Shown piece by piece: positions 1 through 6,473 of a stretch of DNA of 14,182 nucleotides. Each line of letters starts with the position of its first letter. Position 1 is the stretch's first letter. Source of the DNA: an uncultured Oscillospiraceae bacterium. Its GTDB lineage: Bacteria > Bacillota > Clostridia > Oscillospirales > Oscillospiraceae. The DNA is taken from contig CANQUO010000034.1 of the NCBI GenBank assembly GCA_947627085.1, positions 1 to 14,182 on the forward strand, read 5' to 3'. Both the position numbers and the translations under genes were made by a program. The notes under the pieces are model-generated. The model saw nothing but the letters and a program-made list of their open reading frames with translations, searched no databases and had not been told where the DNA came from.

Positions 1-97
1 AAAAAGACCGTCGCGAATGGCTTGTTTTAATTAGATATTAGTATAAATCACTTTTCGGGAGGACTGTGCAATTTTTGGGAGAAAGAGGCGGGACGGA
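1..97. other. Window-edge non-coding stretch
   Basis: AT-rich sequence upstream of the first promoter. I find no convincing reading frame, RNA gene or terminator in it. TATAAA-like and TTGTTT-like words occur around 22-47, but they are only about 14 bp apart, too close for a normal sigma-A promoter. The region is probably intergenic, following a gene outside the window. Confidence 0.4.
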
Positions 98-126
98 TTG
101 ACGGGAGATGAAAAATGTATTATAAT
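98..126 (+). promoter_or_regulatory. Vegetative (sigma-A type) promoter of the DUF308-cls unit
   Basis: The -35 element TTGACG (98-103) and a perfect -10 element TATAAT (121-126) are separated by 17 bp, the optimal spacing. Transcription would start near 132-134, just before the ribosome-binding site AGGGAGG (141-147) of the gene at 156. The 5' leader would be only about 20 nt, leaving no room for a riboswitch. Confidence 0.75.
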
Positions 127-155
127 GGCATCATTTCAAAAGGGAGGTCATTCGC

Positions 156-698
156 ATGACTGTATTGATGATCATTTTAAGCATCCTCATGATAATTTGC
201 GGCGTGGACTGCATGGTGACTCCGGTGGAGACGTTTTCCACCTTGGGGTGGCTGGCGGGAGTGGCGATAATCGTCGTGGGCGTCTCGGCGGTATTCCGCT
301 ATGCCTCGGGCAGGGAGGGCCGGAGCGTCTGGGAGCTTATCGGCGGCATCTCCGGCGTCCTCTTCGGCGGCTTCATCGTGGTCAACGCCTTTGCGCAGTT
401 TGCGACTAACCTGGTCATCGCCTATACCGCCGCGCTGTGGCTGGTGGTATACGGCATCTGCGGCATATCCGAGGCGCTGAAGCTCCGCAAGCTCAATCTG
501 GAGCTGCCCAGCGACCTTCGCACCGCCTCGTGGCTGGTGGTTATGATACTGGGCGTCGCCACGGCGGCCACTGGCATTCTGTGCGTCTTCCAGCCCATGA
601 TAACCATGCTCTCTGTGGGGCTTATCATCGGCGTGTCCATACTCATCTCCGGCATAAAGACGCTGATACTGTCCATCCAGATAATCAAGTCAAAGTAG
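156..698 (+). CDS. DUF308 / HdeD-like small integral membrane protein
   Basis: A 180-residue protein made almost wholly of hydrophobic segments. About six membrane helices are visible, roughly residues 2-20, 29-47, 62-80, 83-103, 124-145 and 148-175. A short basic loop (SEALKLRKLNLELPSD, about 104-119) divides it into two similar three-helix halves. This layout, with Gly-rich helices and a G-I/L-x-x-x-x-P pattern, fits the HdeD/DUF308 family. Enterobacterial HdeD is linked to acid resistance, but clostridial members have no settled role. The ATG start is supported by AGGGAGG 8 nt upstream and the promoter just before it. The gene lies 26 bp before a cardiolipin synthase and is probably co-transcribed, which hints at a membrane or envelope role. 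Family placement is fairly sure; function is not. Confidence 0.7.
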   Translation: MTVLMIILSILMIICGVDCMVTPVETFSTLGWLAGVAIIVVGVSAVFRYASGREGRSVWELIGGISGVLFGGFIVVNAFAQFATNLVIAYTAALWLVVYGICGISEALKLRKLNLELPSDLRTASWLVVMILGVATAATGILCVFQPMITMLSVGLIIGVSILISGIKTLILSIQIIKSK

Positions 699-724
699 GA
701 CACACCTGAAAAACGGAGGGAGAA

Positions 725-2233
725 ATGAAAAAGATCCTGCATAGGGCGGTGGCGATAGTTCCGGCGGTTCTTATCGAGGCGCTTTTATATCTTCTGCTGT
801 TCACCTGGCTCAAGCCTTGGGCCACGGTCATAAGCATCGCGCTGGGCGTGCTGTCGCTGGTGCTTGTGCTTTATCTCATGACGAAGAGGGACGAGAGCAC
901 CTATCGCATCCTGTGGCTTGTGCTGGTGCTGACCTTTCCGCTGGCGGGGGCGCTCACGTATCTCATCCTGGGGAACAAGCACTCCATGGCGCCGATACGG
1001 AAAAGGCTTGAAAAAATGCCGCCGCTCCCGCCGGAGGAGGACGCCTCCGGGCCGCTTTTTGAGGAGCTGAAACGGGAGGACAGGCGCCTTGCCCAGACCC
1101 TGCGCCGCGTCCAGGACCAGACGGGCCTGCCCCTCCGTCCGGGCCGGGAGACGGAATACTACCCCCTGGGCGACGATATGTTCCCAAAAATGCTGGAGGA
1201 GCTTGAAAAGGCGGAGAAATTCATTTTCGTTGAGTATCTTATCATAGAAAATGGGCTTTTCTGGGATTCTCTCACCGAGGTCATGGCGCGGAAGGCCGCC
1301 CAGGGCGTGGATGTGCGCGTCATGTACGACGATCTTGGCAGTATCTCGACCTATACGAAAGAGGACGCGGAGGAGCTGAGGAAAAAAGGTATTCAGTGCG
1401 TGGCCTTCAATCCGCTCCTCTATGTCAGCGGCACCCTGAGCTGCCGGACGCACCGGAAAATGCTGATCATCGACGGCAAGACCGCCTTCAGCGGCGGCGT
1501 GAACCTGGCGGACGAGTACATAAACCACATCACCCGCTTCGGCCATTGGAAGGACATCGGCTTCATGGTGCGTGGCGAGGCCGCCCGGAGCTTTACGCGG
1601 ATGTTCGCCGAGCTCTGGAACGCCTTTACGAAAGACCCCGTGCCCGAGGAATACCTGTCCACGCCCACCGGAGAGGCGGGTCCACGGGACGGCCTTGTAC
1701 TGCCCTACTACGATTCGCCCCTTCGCCCCGAGGGGACGACAAACGAGCTGTACATCGACCTTCTGGCCCAGGCGGAGGACCACGCCTGGTTCTATACCCC
1801 ATACCTCCTCCCAAGCGAAGCGCTGGTCGACGCCCTGGTACGCGCCGCACGGCGCGGAGTGGACGTGCGGATAATCACGCCGGGGATACCGGACAAAAAG
1901 ATCGTCTTTCGCATGACCAGAAGCTTCTATCCGGTGCTTCTAGAGGCGGGTGTGAAGATTTACGAGTACACCCCGGGCTTTCTCCACGCCAAGGCCGCCC
2001 TGGTGGACGGCAAGGTGGGCGCCGTGGGCACGGTCAATCTGGACTACCGCAGTCTGTTCCTGCAATTTGAGAATAACACGGTGTTTTATAAGTCCTCTCT
2101 CCTTACCGCCCTCAAGGCCGACTATCTGGACACCCAGTCCAAGTGCCGGGAGCGGAAGCCGGACGATCTGGGACTATCCTTCGGCAAATGGCTCGTCGAC
2201 GGTTTCCTCCGCCTCGTGGCCCCTCTCTGCTGA
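725..2233 (+). CDS. cls: Cardiolipin synthase (phospholipase D superfamily)
   Basis: A 502-residue protein, the usual length for bacterial cardiolipin synthases, which condense two phosphatidylglycerol molecules into cardiolipin and glycerol at the membrane. Hydrophobic segments lie at about residues 8-27, 33-52 and 62-82 and match the N-terminal membrane domain (PLDc_N). Two phospholipase D domains follow. Each has an HxKx4D motif: H243/K245/D250 (HRKMLIID, then GGVN) and H421/K423/D428 (HAKAALVD, then GTVNLDYRS). The C-terminus ends in the short hydrophobic stretch (FGKWLVDGFLRLVAPLC) typical of the family. The ATG at 725 has a GGAGG site 5 nt upstream. Both catalytic motifs are intact, so the enzyme should be active. 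It is probably co-transcribed with the DUF308 gene 26 bp upstream. The subtype (ClsA-like or otherwise) is not determined. Confidence 0.93.
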   Translation: MKKILHRAVAIVPAVLIEALLYLLLFTWLKPWATVISIALGVLSLVLVLYLMTKRDESTYRILWLVLVLTFPLAGALTYLILGNKHSMAPIRKRLEKMPPLPPEEDASGPLFEELKREDRRLAQTLRRVQDQTGLPLRPGRETEYYPLGDDMFPKMLEELEKAEKFIFVEYLIIENGLFWDSLTEVMARKAAQGVDVRVMYDDLGSISTYTKEDAEELRKKGIQCVAFNPLLYVSGTLSCRTHRKMLIIDGKTAFSGGVNLADEYINHITRFGHWKDIGFMVRGEAARSFTRMFAELWNAFTKDPVPEEYLSTPTGEAGPRDGLVLPYYDSPLRPEGTTNELYIDLLAQAEDHAWFYTPYLLPSEALVDALVRAARRGVDVRIITPGIPDKKIVFRMTRSFYPVLLEAGVKIYEYTPGFLHAKAALVDGKVGAVGTVNLDYRSLFLQFENNTVFYKSSLLTALKADYLDTQSKCRERKPDDLGLSFGKWLVDGFLRLVAPLC

Positions 2234-2256
2234 CCGCTTCATCCGGAGGTATCAAA

Positions 2257-2337
2257 ATGTTCTCGATAGACTCCTGCACGTTTTTGGCCATTGTCACGGC
2301 TCCACGCAAGGTACGGGGATACTGCGTGGAGCGATAG
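2257..2337 (+). CDS. Possible 26-codon small ORF between cls and the MFS gene
   Basis: An ATG at 2257 is preceded by GGAGG (2245-2249) at an ideal 7-nt spacing and opens a 26-codon frame ending in TAG (2335-2337). It would start MFSIDSCTFLAIV and end in a basic, Cys-containing tail. I recognise no family. Its second half lies inside the left and right arms of the 2299-2332 hairpin, so base composition there may be set by RNA structure rather than coding. It could be a leader peptide, a remnant, or chance. The good Shine-Dalgarno site is the only positive evidence. Confidence 0.2.
   Translation: MFSIDSCTFLAIVTAPRKVRGYCVER
2299..2332 (+). other. Strong intergenic hairpin (not a classic terminator)
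   Basis: GCTCCACGCA (2299-2308) and TGCGTGGAGC (2323-2332) form a perfect 10-bp stem. Inside it GTA (2311-2313) can pair with TAC (2320-2322) around a CGGGGA loop, leaving AG (2309-2310) as a bulge. No T-run follows, so it does not look like an intrinsic terminator for cls. It could stabilise or process the mRNA between cls and the MFS gene. The 14-bp gap between arms is long for a simple dimeric operator. The rest of the 2234-2400 gap shows only the MFS ribosome-binding site and no clear promoter. Confidence 0.5.
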
Positions 2338-2400
2338 ACGTTGCGAATATCCCCGGGCCTTGCGTTTTGATCATCGAAAAATCAAAGGAGCAAGGTCAAA

Positions 2401-3684
2401 ATGAAAAAAATCATCAAAGAACTCAAGCCTTTTCTCATTCTCTGGTCGACACAGTCCTTTTCCCAGCTTGGAAGCTCCATGACGGGCTTCGCGCTGACGC
2501 TGTGGCTCTACGAGACCACGGGCTCGGCGCTCAAAATGGCGCTGGCGTCCGTGTGCTCCTATGGGCCATATGTCCTTATGAGCATTTTCGCCGGGGCGCT
2601 GTCGGATAAATGGGACAAGCGGAAAACCATGCTGGCCTCCGACGCCTTTGCCGCTCTGTGTACCGTGGCGGTGCTGGTTTTATTGAAAACAGGCTCTCTG
2701 CGGCCGTGGCATCTCTACGTTCTGAATGCCCTGAACGGCCTTATGAACACGGTGCAGAGCCCCGCCGGAGACGTGGCCATGACGATGCTCACGCCGAAGG
2801 AGCACTACCAGCGCGTCAGCGGGCTTAAGTCCTTTTCCCACTCCCTCAACACCATCCTTCACCCGATCTTCGCGACGGCGGTGTTCTCCCTTTCGGGGCT
2901 CCCTGGGGTCATATGCGTGGACCTGGGCACGTTTTTCGTGGCGTTTGTGTCGCTTCTTCTTTTCGTGCGTATCCCCTCCCCCAACCCGAACATAGAAAGA
3001 AGCGAACGGCTATCGGAAAGCGTGAGGGCGGGACTTACCTTTCTTCGGGAAAACGGCCTTATCCTCCGGCTAATTTTATTCCTTGCGGGAGTTAACATGA
3101 TCGCCTCGGCCTTTGACGCGGTCCTGCCGCCCTATGTCCTCTCTTTTGATAACGGCGGGGAGGCGGTGCTGGGCGCGGTGACGGCCTGCGCGGGCTTTGC
3201 GACCTTGGCCGGGAGCGTCCTTGTCACGCTCCTGCCCCCGCCGAAAAACAGGGTCCGTGTGATCGTGGCCTCCGTTCTCTTTTCGCTGGGCGTGGAGAAT
3301 TTCATCCTGGCCTTTGCCCGGACGCCCCTGTGGTGGTGTATCGCCCAGCTCGCCGGGTGGTCGGTTATTCCGCTCATGAACGCCAACATGGATGTTATCC
3401 TGCGCTCCACGGTCCCCCGTGATATGCAGGGGCGGGTTTTCTCCTGCCGGAACACCTTGCAGTTTTTCACCATCCCCATCGGCACCTTTTTGGGCGGCTT
3501 TATGGTGGACAGGGTCTGTAAGCCGCTTTTGTCCGGCGCGGCGGGGCTTCCGGCGCTCCTCTTCGGGACCGGAAAGGGCTCCGGCGCGGCGCTCATGATG
3601 TTTTTGCTTGGCGTTTCCGGCGTCATTTTATGTCTCGCGTTCGGGCGGGTGCTGAAAAGGTATCGTTACCCCGGCGAGGAATAA
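2401..3684 (+). CDS. MFS transporter, probable exporter (MFS_3 / EntS-Mef-like)
   Basis: A 427-residue polytopic protein with about 12 predicted membrane helices. The cytoplasmic loop between helices 2 and 3 carries motif A of the major facilitator superfamily (GALSDKWDKRKTM, residues 65-77). The N-terminus (LWSTQSFSQLGSSMTGFALTLW) and the middle segment (VILRSTVPRDMQGRVFS, followed by a Gly-rich helix) resemble the MFS_3 group of enterobactin-exporter EntS and macrolide-efflux Mef proteins, which act by proton-coupled export. Substrate cannot be told from the sequence. The ATG has AAAGGAG 10 nt upstream. The gene lies 167 bp after cls and may be read from the same promoter, as I see no clear promoter of its own. 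A strong terminator follows 26 bp after the stop, so it does not belong to the cobalamin operon. Confidence 0.85.
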   Translation: MKKIIKELKPFLILWSTQSFSQLGSSMTGFALTLWLYETTGSALKMALASVCSYGPYVLMSIFAGALSDKWDKRKTMLASDAFAALCTVAVLVLLKTGSLRPWHLYVLNALNGLMNTVQSPAGDVAMTMLTPKEHYQRVSGLKSFSHSLNTILHPIFATAVFSLSGLPGVICVDLGTFFVAFVSLLLFVRIPSPNPNIERSERLSESVRAGLTFLRENGLILRLILFLAGVNMIASAFDAVLPPYVLSFDNGGEAVLGAVTACAGFATLAGSVLVTLLPPPKNRVRVIVASVLFSLGVENFILAFARTPLWWCIAQLAGWSVIPLMNANMDVILRSTVPRDMQGRVFSCRNTLQFFTIPIGTFLGGFMVDRVCKPLLSGAAGLPALLFGTGKGSGAALMMFLLGVSGVILCLAFGRVLKRYRYPGEE

Positions 3685-3709
3685 AGACGGAAATTCCCCA
3701 AACACAAAA

Positions 3710-3750
3710 GCGGCGGCTGTCTCGCGCTTTGCGCGCAGCCGCCGCCTGTT
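3710..3750 (+). terminator. Rho-independent terminator after the MFS gene
   Basis: GCGGCGGCTG (3710-3719) pairs perfectly with CAGCCGCCGC (3736-3745). Within the loop, GCGC (3724-3727) can pair with GCGC (3731-3734) around TTT. The GC-rich stem is followed by CTGTTTATT, a moderate U-tract. It should isolate the cls/MFS unit from the riboswitch leader. A smaller hairpin follows (ACCGG 3788-3792 with CCGGT 3800-3804, then TTTT to 3807) and may act as a backup. Confidence 0.8.
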
Positions 3751-3820
3751 TATTGCGCCGAGAGCCCCGTCGTCACGCCGCGATTATACCGGTAGAACGC
3801 CGGTTTTCGGGGATTTTTCA

Positions 3821-3849
3821 TTGACAAGGGTCATGGCGCATGATATAAT
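3821..3849 (+). promoter_or_regulatory. Consensus extended -10 promoter of the cobalamin operon
   Basis: A perfect TTGACA (3821-3826) and a perfect TATAAT (3844-3849) stand 17 bp apart, and TG at 3841-3842 adds an extended -10 element. Transcription should start near 3855-3857, about 30 nt before the riboswitch aptamer. Such a strong constitutive promoter fits control by the downstream riboswitch and not by an activator. I see no palindromic operator over it. Confidence 0.88.
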
Positions 3850-3883
3850 TCTCACGAAAATTGAATACTGTCATGGACTGCGG

Positions 3884-4010
3884 TTTGAAAGGTTCTTTAC
3901 TGAATAGATTAAACGGGGAAGCCGGTTCGAATCCGGCGCAACTGCCATTACTGTAACTGACATCTACTCAGGTTTAACTGAGTGTGTCTCAAGTCAGAAT
4001 ACCGGCCCGG
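3884..4010 (+). ncRNA. Cobalamin riboswitch aptamer
   Basis: The leader carries the conserved cobalamin riboswitch core. GGT (3891-3893) can close against ACC (4001-4003). GGGGAA is followed by the GCCGG (3921-3925) / CCGGC (3933-3937) stem. Next come the GCAACTGCC and ACTGTAA boxes (3938-3956) and the 3' signature AGTCAGAATACC (3992-4003). A variable stem ACTCAG (3966-3971) / CTGAGT (3978-3983) lies between them, extended by GACA (3959-3962) with TGTC (3985-3988). The peripheral region is compact, so the ligand subclass (adenosyl- or other cobalamin) is not decided here. It sits in front of a B12-type transporter and seven cbi genes, exactly the expected targets. Binding of cobalamin would repress the operon. 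Exact 5' and 3' limits are approximate. Confidence 0.93.
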
Positions 4011-4070
4011 TTCTTTATCGCGATCATTTCTGGGTATAGAGGAGTGCGGCGTTTACCTTTGTCAATTTGC

Positions 4071-4092
4071 AAGGGAGCGGTGCGCTCTTTTT
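4071..4092 (+). terminator. First terminator-like hairpin of the riboswitch platform
   Basis: GAGCG (4075-4079) pairs with CGCTC (4083-4087) around a GTG loop. The stem can be lengthened outward by A-U and G-U pairs between AAGG (4071-4074) and the following T-run (4088-4092). A second T-run follows at 4096-4100. It lies about 60 nt after the aptamer, where a transcription-terminating expression platform is expected. On its own it is a short stem. I could not identify the competing antiterminator by eye. Confidence 0.55.
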
Positions 4093-4119
4093 GCGTTTTT
4101 CGGCATGGGTCTATATGCT

Positions 4120-4155
4120 GCACATTTTTTGTCTTCGGCAAGGAATGTGCTTTTT
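4120..4155 (+). terminator. Second, stronger terminator of the riboswitch platform
   Basis: GCACATT (4120-4126) pairs with AATGTGC (4144-4150). The stem continues inward through two G-U and several Watson-Crick pairs to a CTTCGG tetraloop (4133-4138), with T4132 bulged. TTTTT (4151-4155) and ATT follow directly. This is a textbook intrinsic terminator, placed 50 nt before the btuF start codon, and is the better candidate for the riboswitch off state. Downstream to 4190 I see no further structure. Confidence 0.75.
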
Positions 4156-4190
4156 ATTGCCCGGGAGACCGCGTTGGAAAATACAGCTTC

Positions 4191-4196
4191 AAGGAG
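4191..4196 (+). promoter_or_regulatory. btuF: Ribosome-binding site fixing the btuF start
   Basis: AAGGAG lies 8 nt before the ATG at 4205. It decides the start against an in-frame TTG at 4067, which lies immediately before the first terminator hairpin and would put a non-signal sequence in front of the lipoprotein signal peptide. Confidence 0.85.
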
Positions 4197-4204
4197 ATCA
4201 GAAC

Positions 4205-5419
4205 ATGAAAAGACAAATACTTTCACTTCTATTGGCCGCGCTGATGCTCATATCGGTCCTGGCCGGTTGCGGCAAACCGGCTGATGAAAATCAGGGCACT
4301 GAGCCTCCCGCGACGGACGGCGAACAAGGCAATGAGACCGAAGGAACAGAAAACGGCGACATAAGTCTGCCCTCTGAGGAAAATTACGACGGCAAGCTTG
4401 TCTTTGACCGGTCCATGGAGCTTTCCTACGCCAAATGCTTCTCCGTGGACTACTACAAGGGCGGCTACAAGCTGGCGACCATCTCCGACGGGACGAAAAT
4501 GCTCATCGTCCCGGATGGCATGAGCGTCCCCGCCGACGCCCCCGAGGGCGCCATAATCCTTCAGCAACCTGTTAACAACATAATGGTTGCCTCCACGCCC
4601 GTGACCTCACTCATAAACGCCATCGGCGCGCTGGACGCCATCTCCCTCACCACCTATGACGCCGACTCCTGGTATATAGACTCGGTCAAAAACGCCATAA
4701 CCCGTGGCTCTCTCGTCTATGTGGGCGACTACAAGGCCCCGGACTACGAGAAGATAACCGCCGCGGGCTGTACCCTGGCCTTCTACTCCACCATGCTCAC
4801 CGAGGACGTGGCCGCTCAGCTGGACGCTCTGGGGGTGGACGTGGTCCTGGACCAGTCAGCCGACGAGGAGCACCCCCTGGCCAGAGTCGAGTGGGCCAAG
4901 CTCTACGGCGCCATATTCGACAGGGAGGCCGAGGCCGAGGAGGTATTCAACGCCCAGGCCGCCTACATCGACGAGATATCCAAAGCGGAGAATACCGGCA
5001 AGACCGTGGCCATCTTCTACATCACCTCCAAGGGCGCTCTCTATGCCCGGAACGCCGACGACTATATGGCGAAGATGGTGGACCTGGCCGGGGGCAAATA
5101 CGCACTGCCCGACGTGGGCGTGGGCGAGTCCGGCACCGTAAAAATGGAGTTTGAGGCATTTTACGACGGAGCGAAGGACGCGGACTACATAATCTATGTC
5201 TGGTCCCTGGGCGGCAAGCCCGAGACGCTGGAGGACTTCCTTGGCAGGGCGGACATCCTCTCGGAGCTTAAGGCCGTCAAGGAGGGGAACGTCTGGTGCA
5301 CCACCCCTGACTTCTTTCAGATTCAGGACACCATCGGCAGTATGGTCAACGACATACACCTGATGCTCACGGCCGGCGAGTCCACGGACGCCCTTACCTA
5401 TCTCAGGCGGCTGAAATGA
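4205..5419 (+). CDS. btuF: Corrinoid-type ABC transporter substrate-binding lipoprotein
   Basis: A 404-residue lipoprotein that should capture the ligand outside the membrane and hand it to the permease encoded next. Residues 1-22 form a lipoprotein signal peptide: MKRQ, a hydrophobic core, and the lipobox LAGC with Cys22 as the lipidated residue. An acidic, Thr/Gly/Glu-rich tether follows (about 23-60). The remainder (about 70-390) fits a Peripla_BP_2 / TroA-like fold, with PVTSLINAIGALDAI near 132-146, a central long helix around 225-260 and GKTVAIFY near 265-272. No transmembrane anchor follows. Being first behind a cobalamin riboswitch and joined to FecCD-type partners, it most likely binds cobalamin, cobinamide or another corrinoid. 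Siderophore or heme binding is a less likely alternative. Its stop overlaps the permease start by 4 nt (ATGA). Confidence 0.85.
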   Translation: MKRQILSLLLAALMLISVLAGCGKPADENQGTEPPATDGEQGNETEGTENGDISLPSEENYDGKLVFDRSMELSYAKCFSVDYYKGGYKLATISDGTKMLIVPDGMSVPADAPEGAIILQQPVNNIMVASTPVTSLINAIGALDAISLTTYDADSWYIDSVKNAITRGSLVYVGDYKAPDYEKITAAGCTLAFYSTMLTEDVAAQLDALGVDVVLDQSADEEHPLARVEWAKLYGAIFDREAEAEEVFNAQAAYIDEISKAENTGKTVAIFYITSKGALYARNADDYMAKMVDLAGGKYALPDVGVGESGTVKMEFEAFYDGAKDADYIIYVWSLGGKPETLEDFLGRADILSELKAVKEGNVWCTTPDFFQIQDTIGSMVNDIHLMLTAGESTDALTYLRRLK

Positions 5420-6462
5420 AGGTGAAACTCAATACCGCCCGTTACTGCGCGGTGTTCATATCGCTTGCCGCACTTTTTGTCCTGACCGTCATATGGAGCA
5501 TAAACTCCGGCAGTGTGACCATACCGGTCCGCGAGATTTGGCGCATCATCTTCTTCAAGGGCGCCATTGAGCGGGGCGAGCTTAAAGCGGACCTCTCGGC
5601 TTTTAACATCATCTGGAAAATACGCCTTCCCCGGCTAATGCTGGCGGCGGTGCTGGGGGGAGCCCTGTCGCTGTCGGGGTTCCTCCTCCAGACCTTCTTC
5701 CGCAACCCCATCGCCGGGCCCTTCGTCCTGGGCATATCCTCCGGCGCCAAGATGTTCCTGGCCATCGTCACCATCGCCCTGAGCGCCTGGATGCCCACAG
5801 TCCCCGTGGCGGTGACGGTCACGGCGGCGTTCTTAGGCTCCATGCTCTCCATGATGTTCGCCCTCCTGTTCGGCGGCAGGATAAAAAATATGTCCACTCT
5901 GTTGGTCATCGGCATCATGATAAGCTATATCTGCTCCGCTGTCACGGACTTTCTCATCAACTTTGCCAAGGAGGCGGACATCGTGAACCTGACTCACTGG
6001 TCCATGGGCAGCTTCTCCGCCGCCTCCTGGCGTGACGTGAAGCTCTCCGCCCTCATCGTCCTGCCCACGGTCTTTTGTGTGTTCCTCCTGTCAAAGCCCA
6101 TATCGGCCTACGCCTTGGGCGAGGGGTATGCCCAGAGCCTTGGGGTCAACGTTAAGCGCTTCCGGGTCCTACTGATACTCCTTTCCAGCGTCCTCTCCGC
6201 CTGCGTCACCGCCTTCGCGGGGCCAATCTCCTTTGTGGGCATCGCCGTGCCCCACATATGCAGGGTACTTCTCAAATCGTCAAAGCCCATTTTAATGATC
6301 CCCGTGTCCTTTTTGTGCGGCGCGGTTTTCTGCATGGTGTGCGACCTCCTAGCAAGGACCGTCTTTTCCCCCACGGAGCTGTCCGTAGGGACGGTGACAA
6401 GCGCCATTGGCGCCCCCATAGTCATCTGGCTCATGGCCTCCCGCCGCCGGGACGAGACTTAG
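5416..6462 (+). CDS. btuC: FecCD/BtuC-family ABC transporter permease
   Basis: A 348-residue polytopic permease, normal in length for the BtuC/FecCD family, which forms the homodimeric membrane channel of B12, heme and siderophore importers. Family motifs are clear: RLPRLMLAAVLGGALSLSG (70-88), RNPIAGPFVLGISSGA (96-111), GPISFVGIAVPHICR (269-283, around the coupling-helix region that contacts the ATPase) and ELSVGTVTSAIGAPIVIWLM (321-340). About ten membrane helices are expected. The ATG overlaps the lipoprotein stop by 4 nt, with a weak AGGCGG site, so translation is probably coupled. The riboswitch context favours a corrinoid as substrate. The gene ends 11 bp before the ATPase. Confidence 0.92.
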   Translation: MKVKLNTARYCAVFISLAALFVLTVIWSINSGSVTIPVREIWRIIFFKGAIERGELKADLSAFNIIWKIRLPRLMLAAVLGGALSLSGFLLQTFFRNPIAGPFVLGISSGAKMFLAIVTIALSAWMPTVPVAVTVTAAFLGSMLSMMFALLFGGRIKNMSTLLVIGIMISYICSAVTDFLINFAKEADIVNLTHWSMGSFSAASWRDVKLSALIVLPTVFCVFLLSKPISAYALGEGYAQSLGVNVKRFRVLLILLSSVLSACVTAFAGPISFVGIAVPHICRVLLKSSKPILMIPVSFLCGAVFCMVCDLLARTVFSPTELSVGTVTSAIGAPIVIWLMASRRRDET

Positions 6463-6473
6463 TGAGGGTAAAC

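Noticed and set aside
785..1783. 332-codon open frame on the minus strand inside cls
   Set aside because: It lies antisense to a gene with intact HKD motifs, has no Shine-Dalgarno site or recognisable domain, and is explained by GC-rich third positions.
3784..3789. Minus-strand TATAAT that might be a divergent promoter
   Set aside because: No -35-like hexamer lies 16-18 bp away on that strand, and no minus-strand gene follows.
3630..3824. 64-codon plus-strand frame across the end of the MFS gene and the terminator
   Set aside because: It overlaps the MFS C-terminus, reads through the terminator stem and has Arg/Ala-rich content caused by the GC-rich hairpin.
4067..4204. N-terminal extension of btuF from a TTG at 4067
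   Set aside because: It would span both terminator-like hairpins and put 46 residues before a perfect lipoprotein signal peptide. The ATG at 4205 has AAGGAG at ideal spacing.
6258..6473. N-terminal extension of the ATPase into btuC
   Set aside because: The extra 72 codons overlap the conserved end of the permease in another frame and show no ABC-like sequence. The ATG at 6474 begins at the normal family position.
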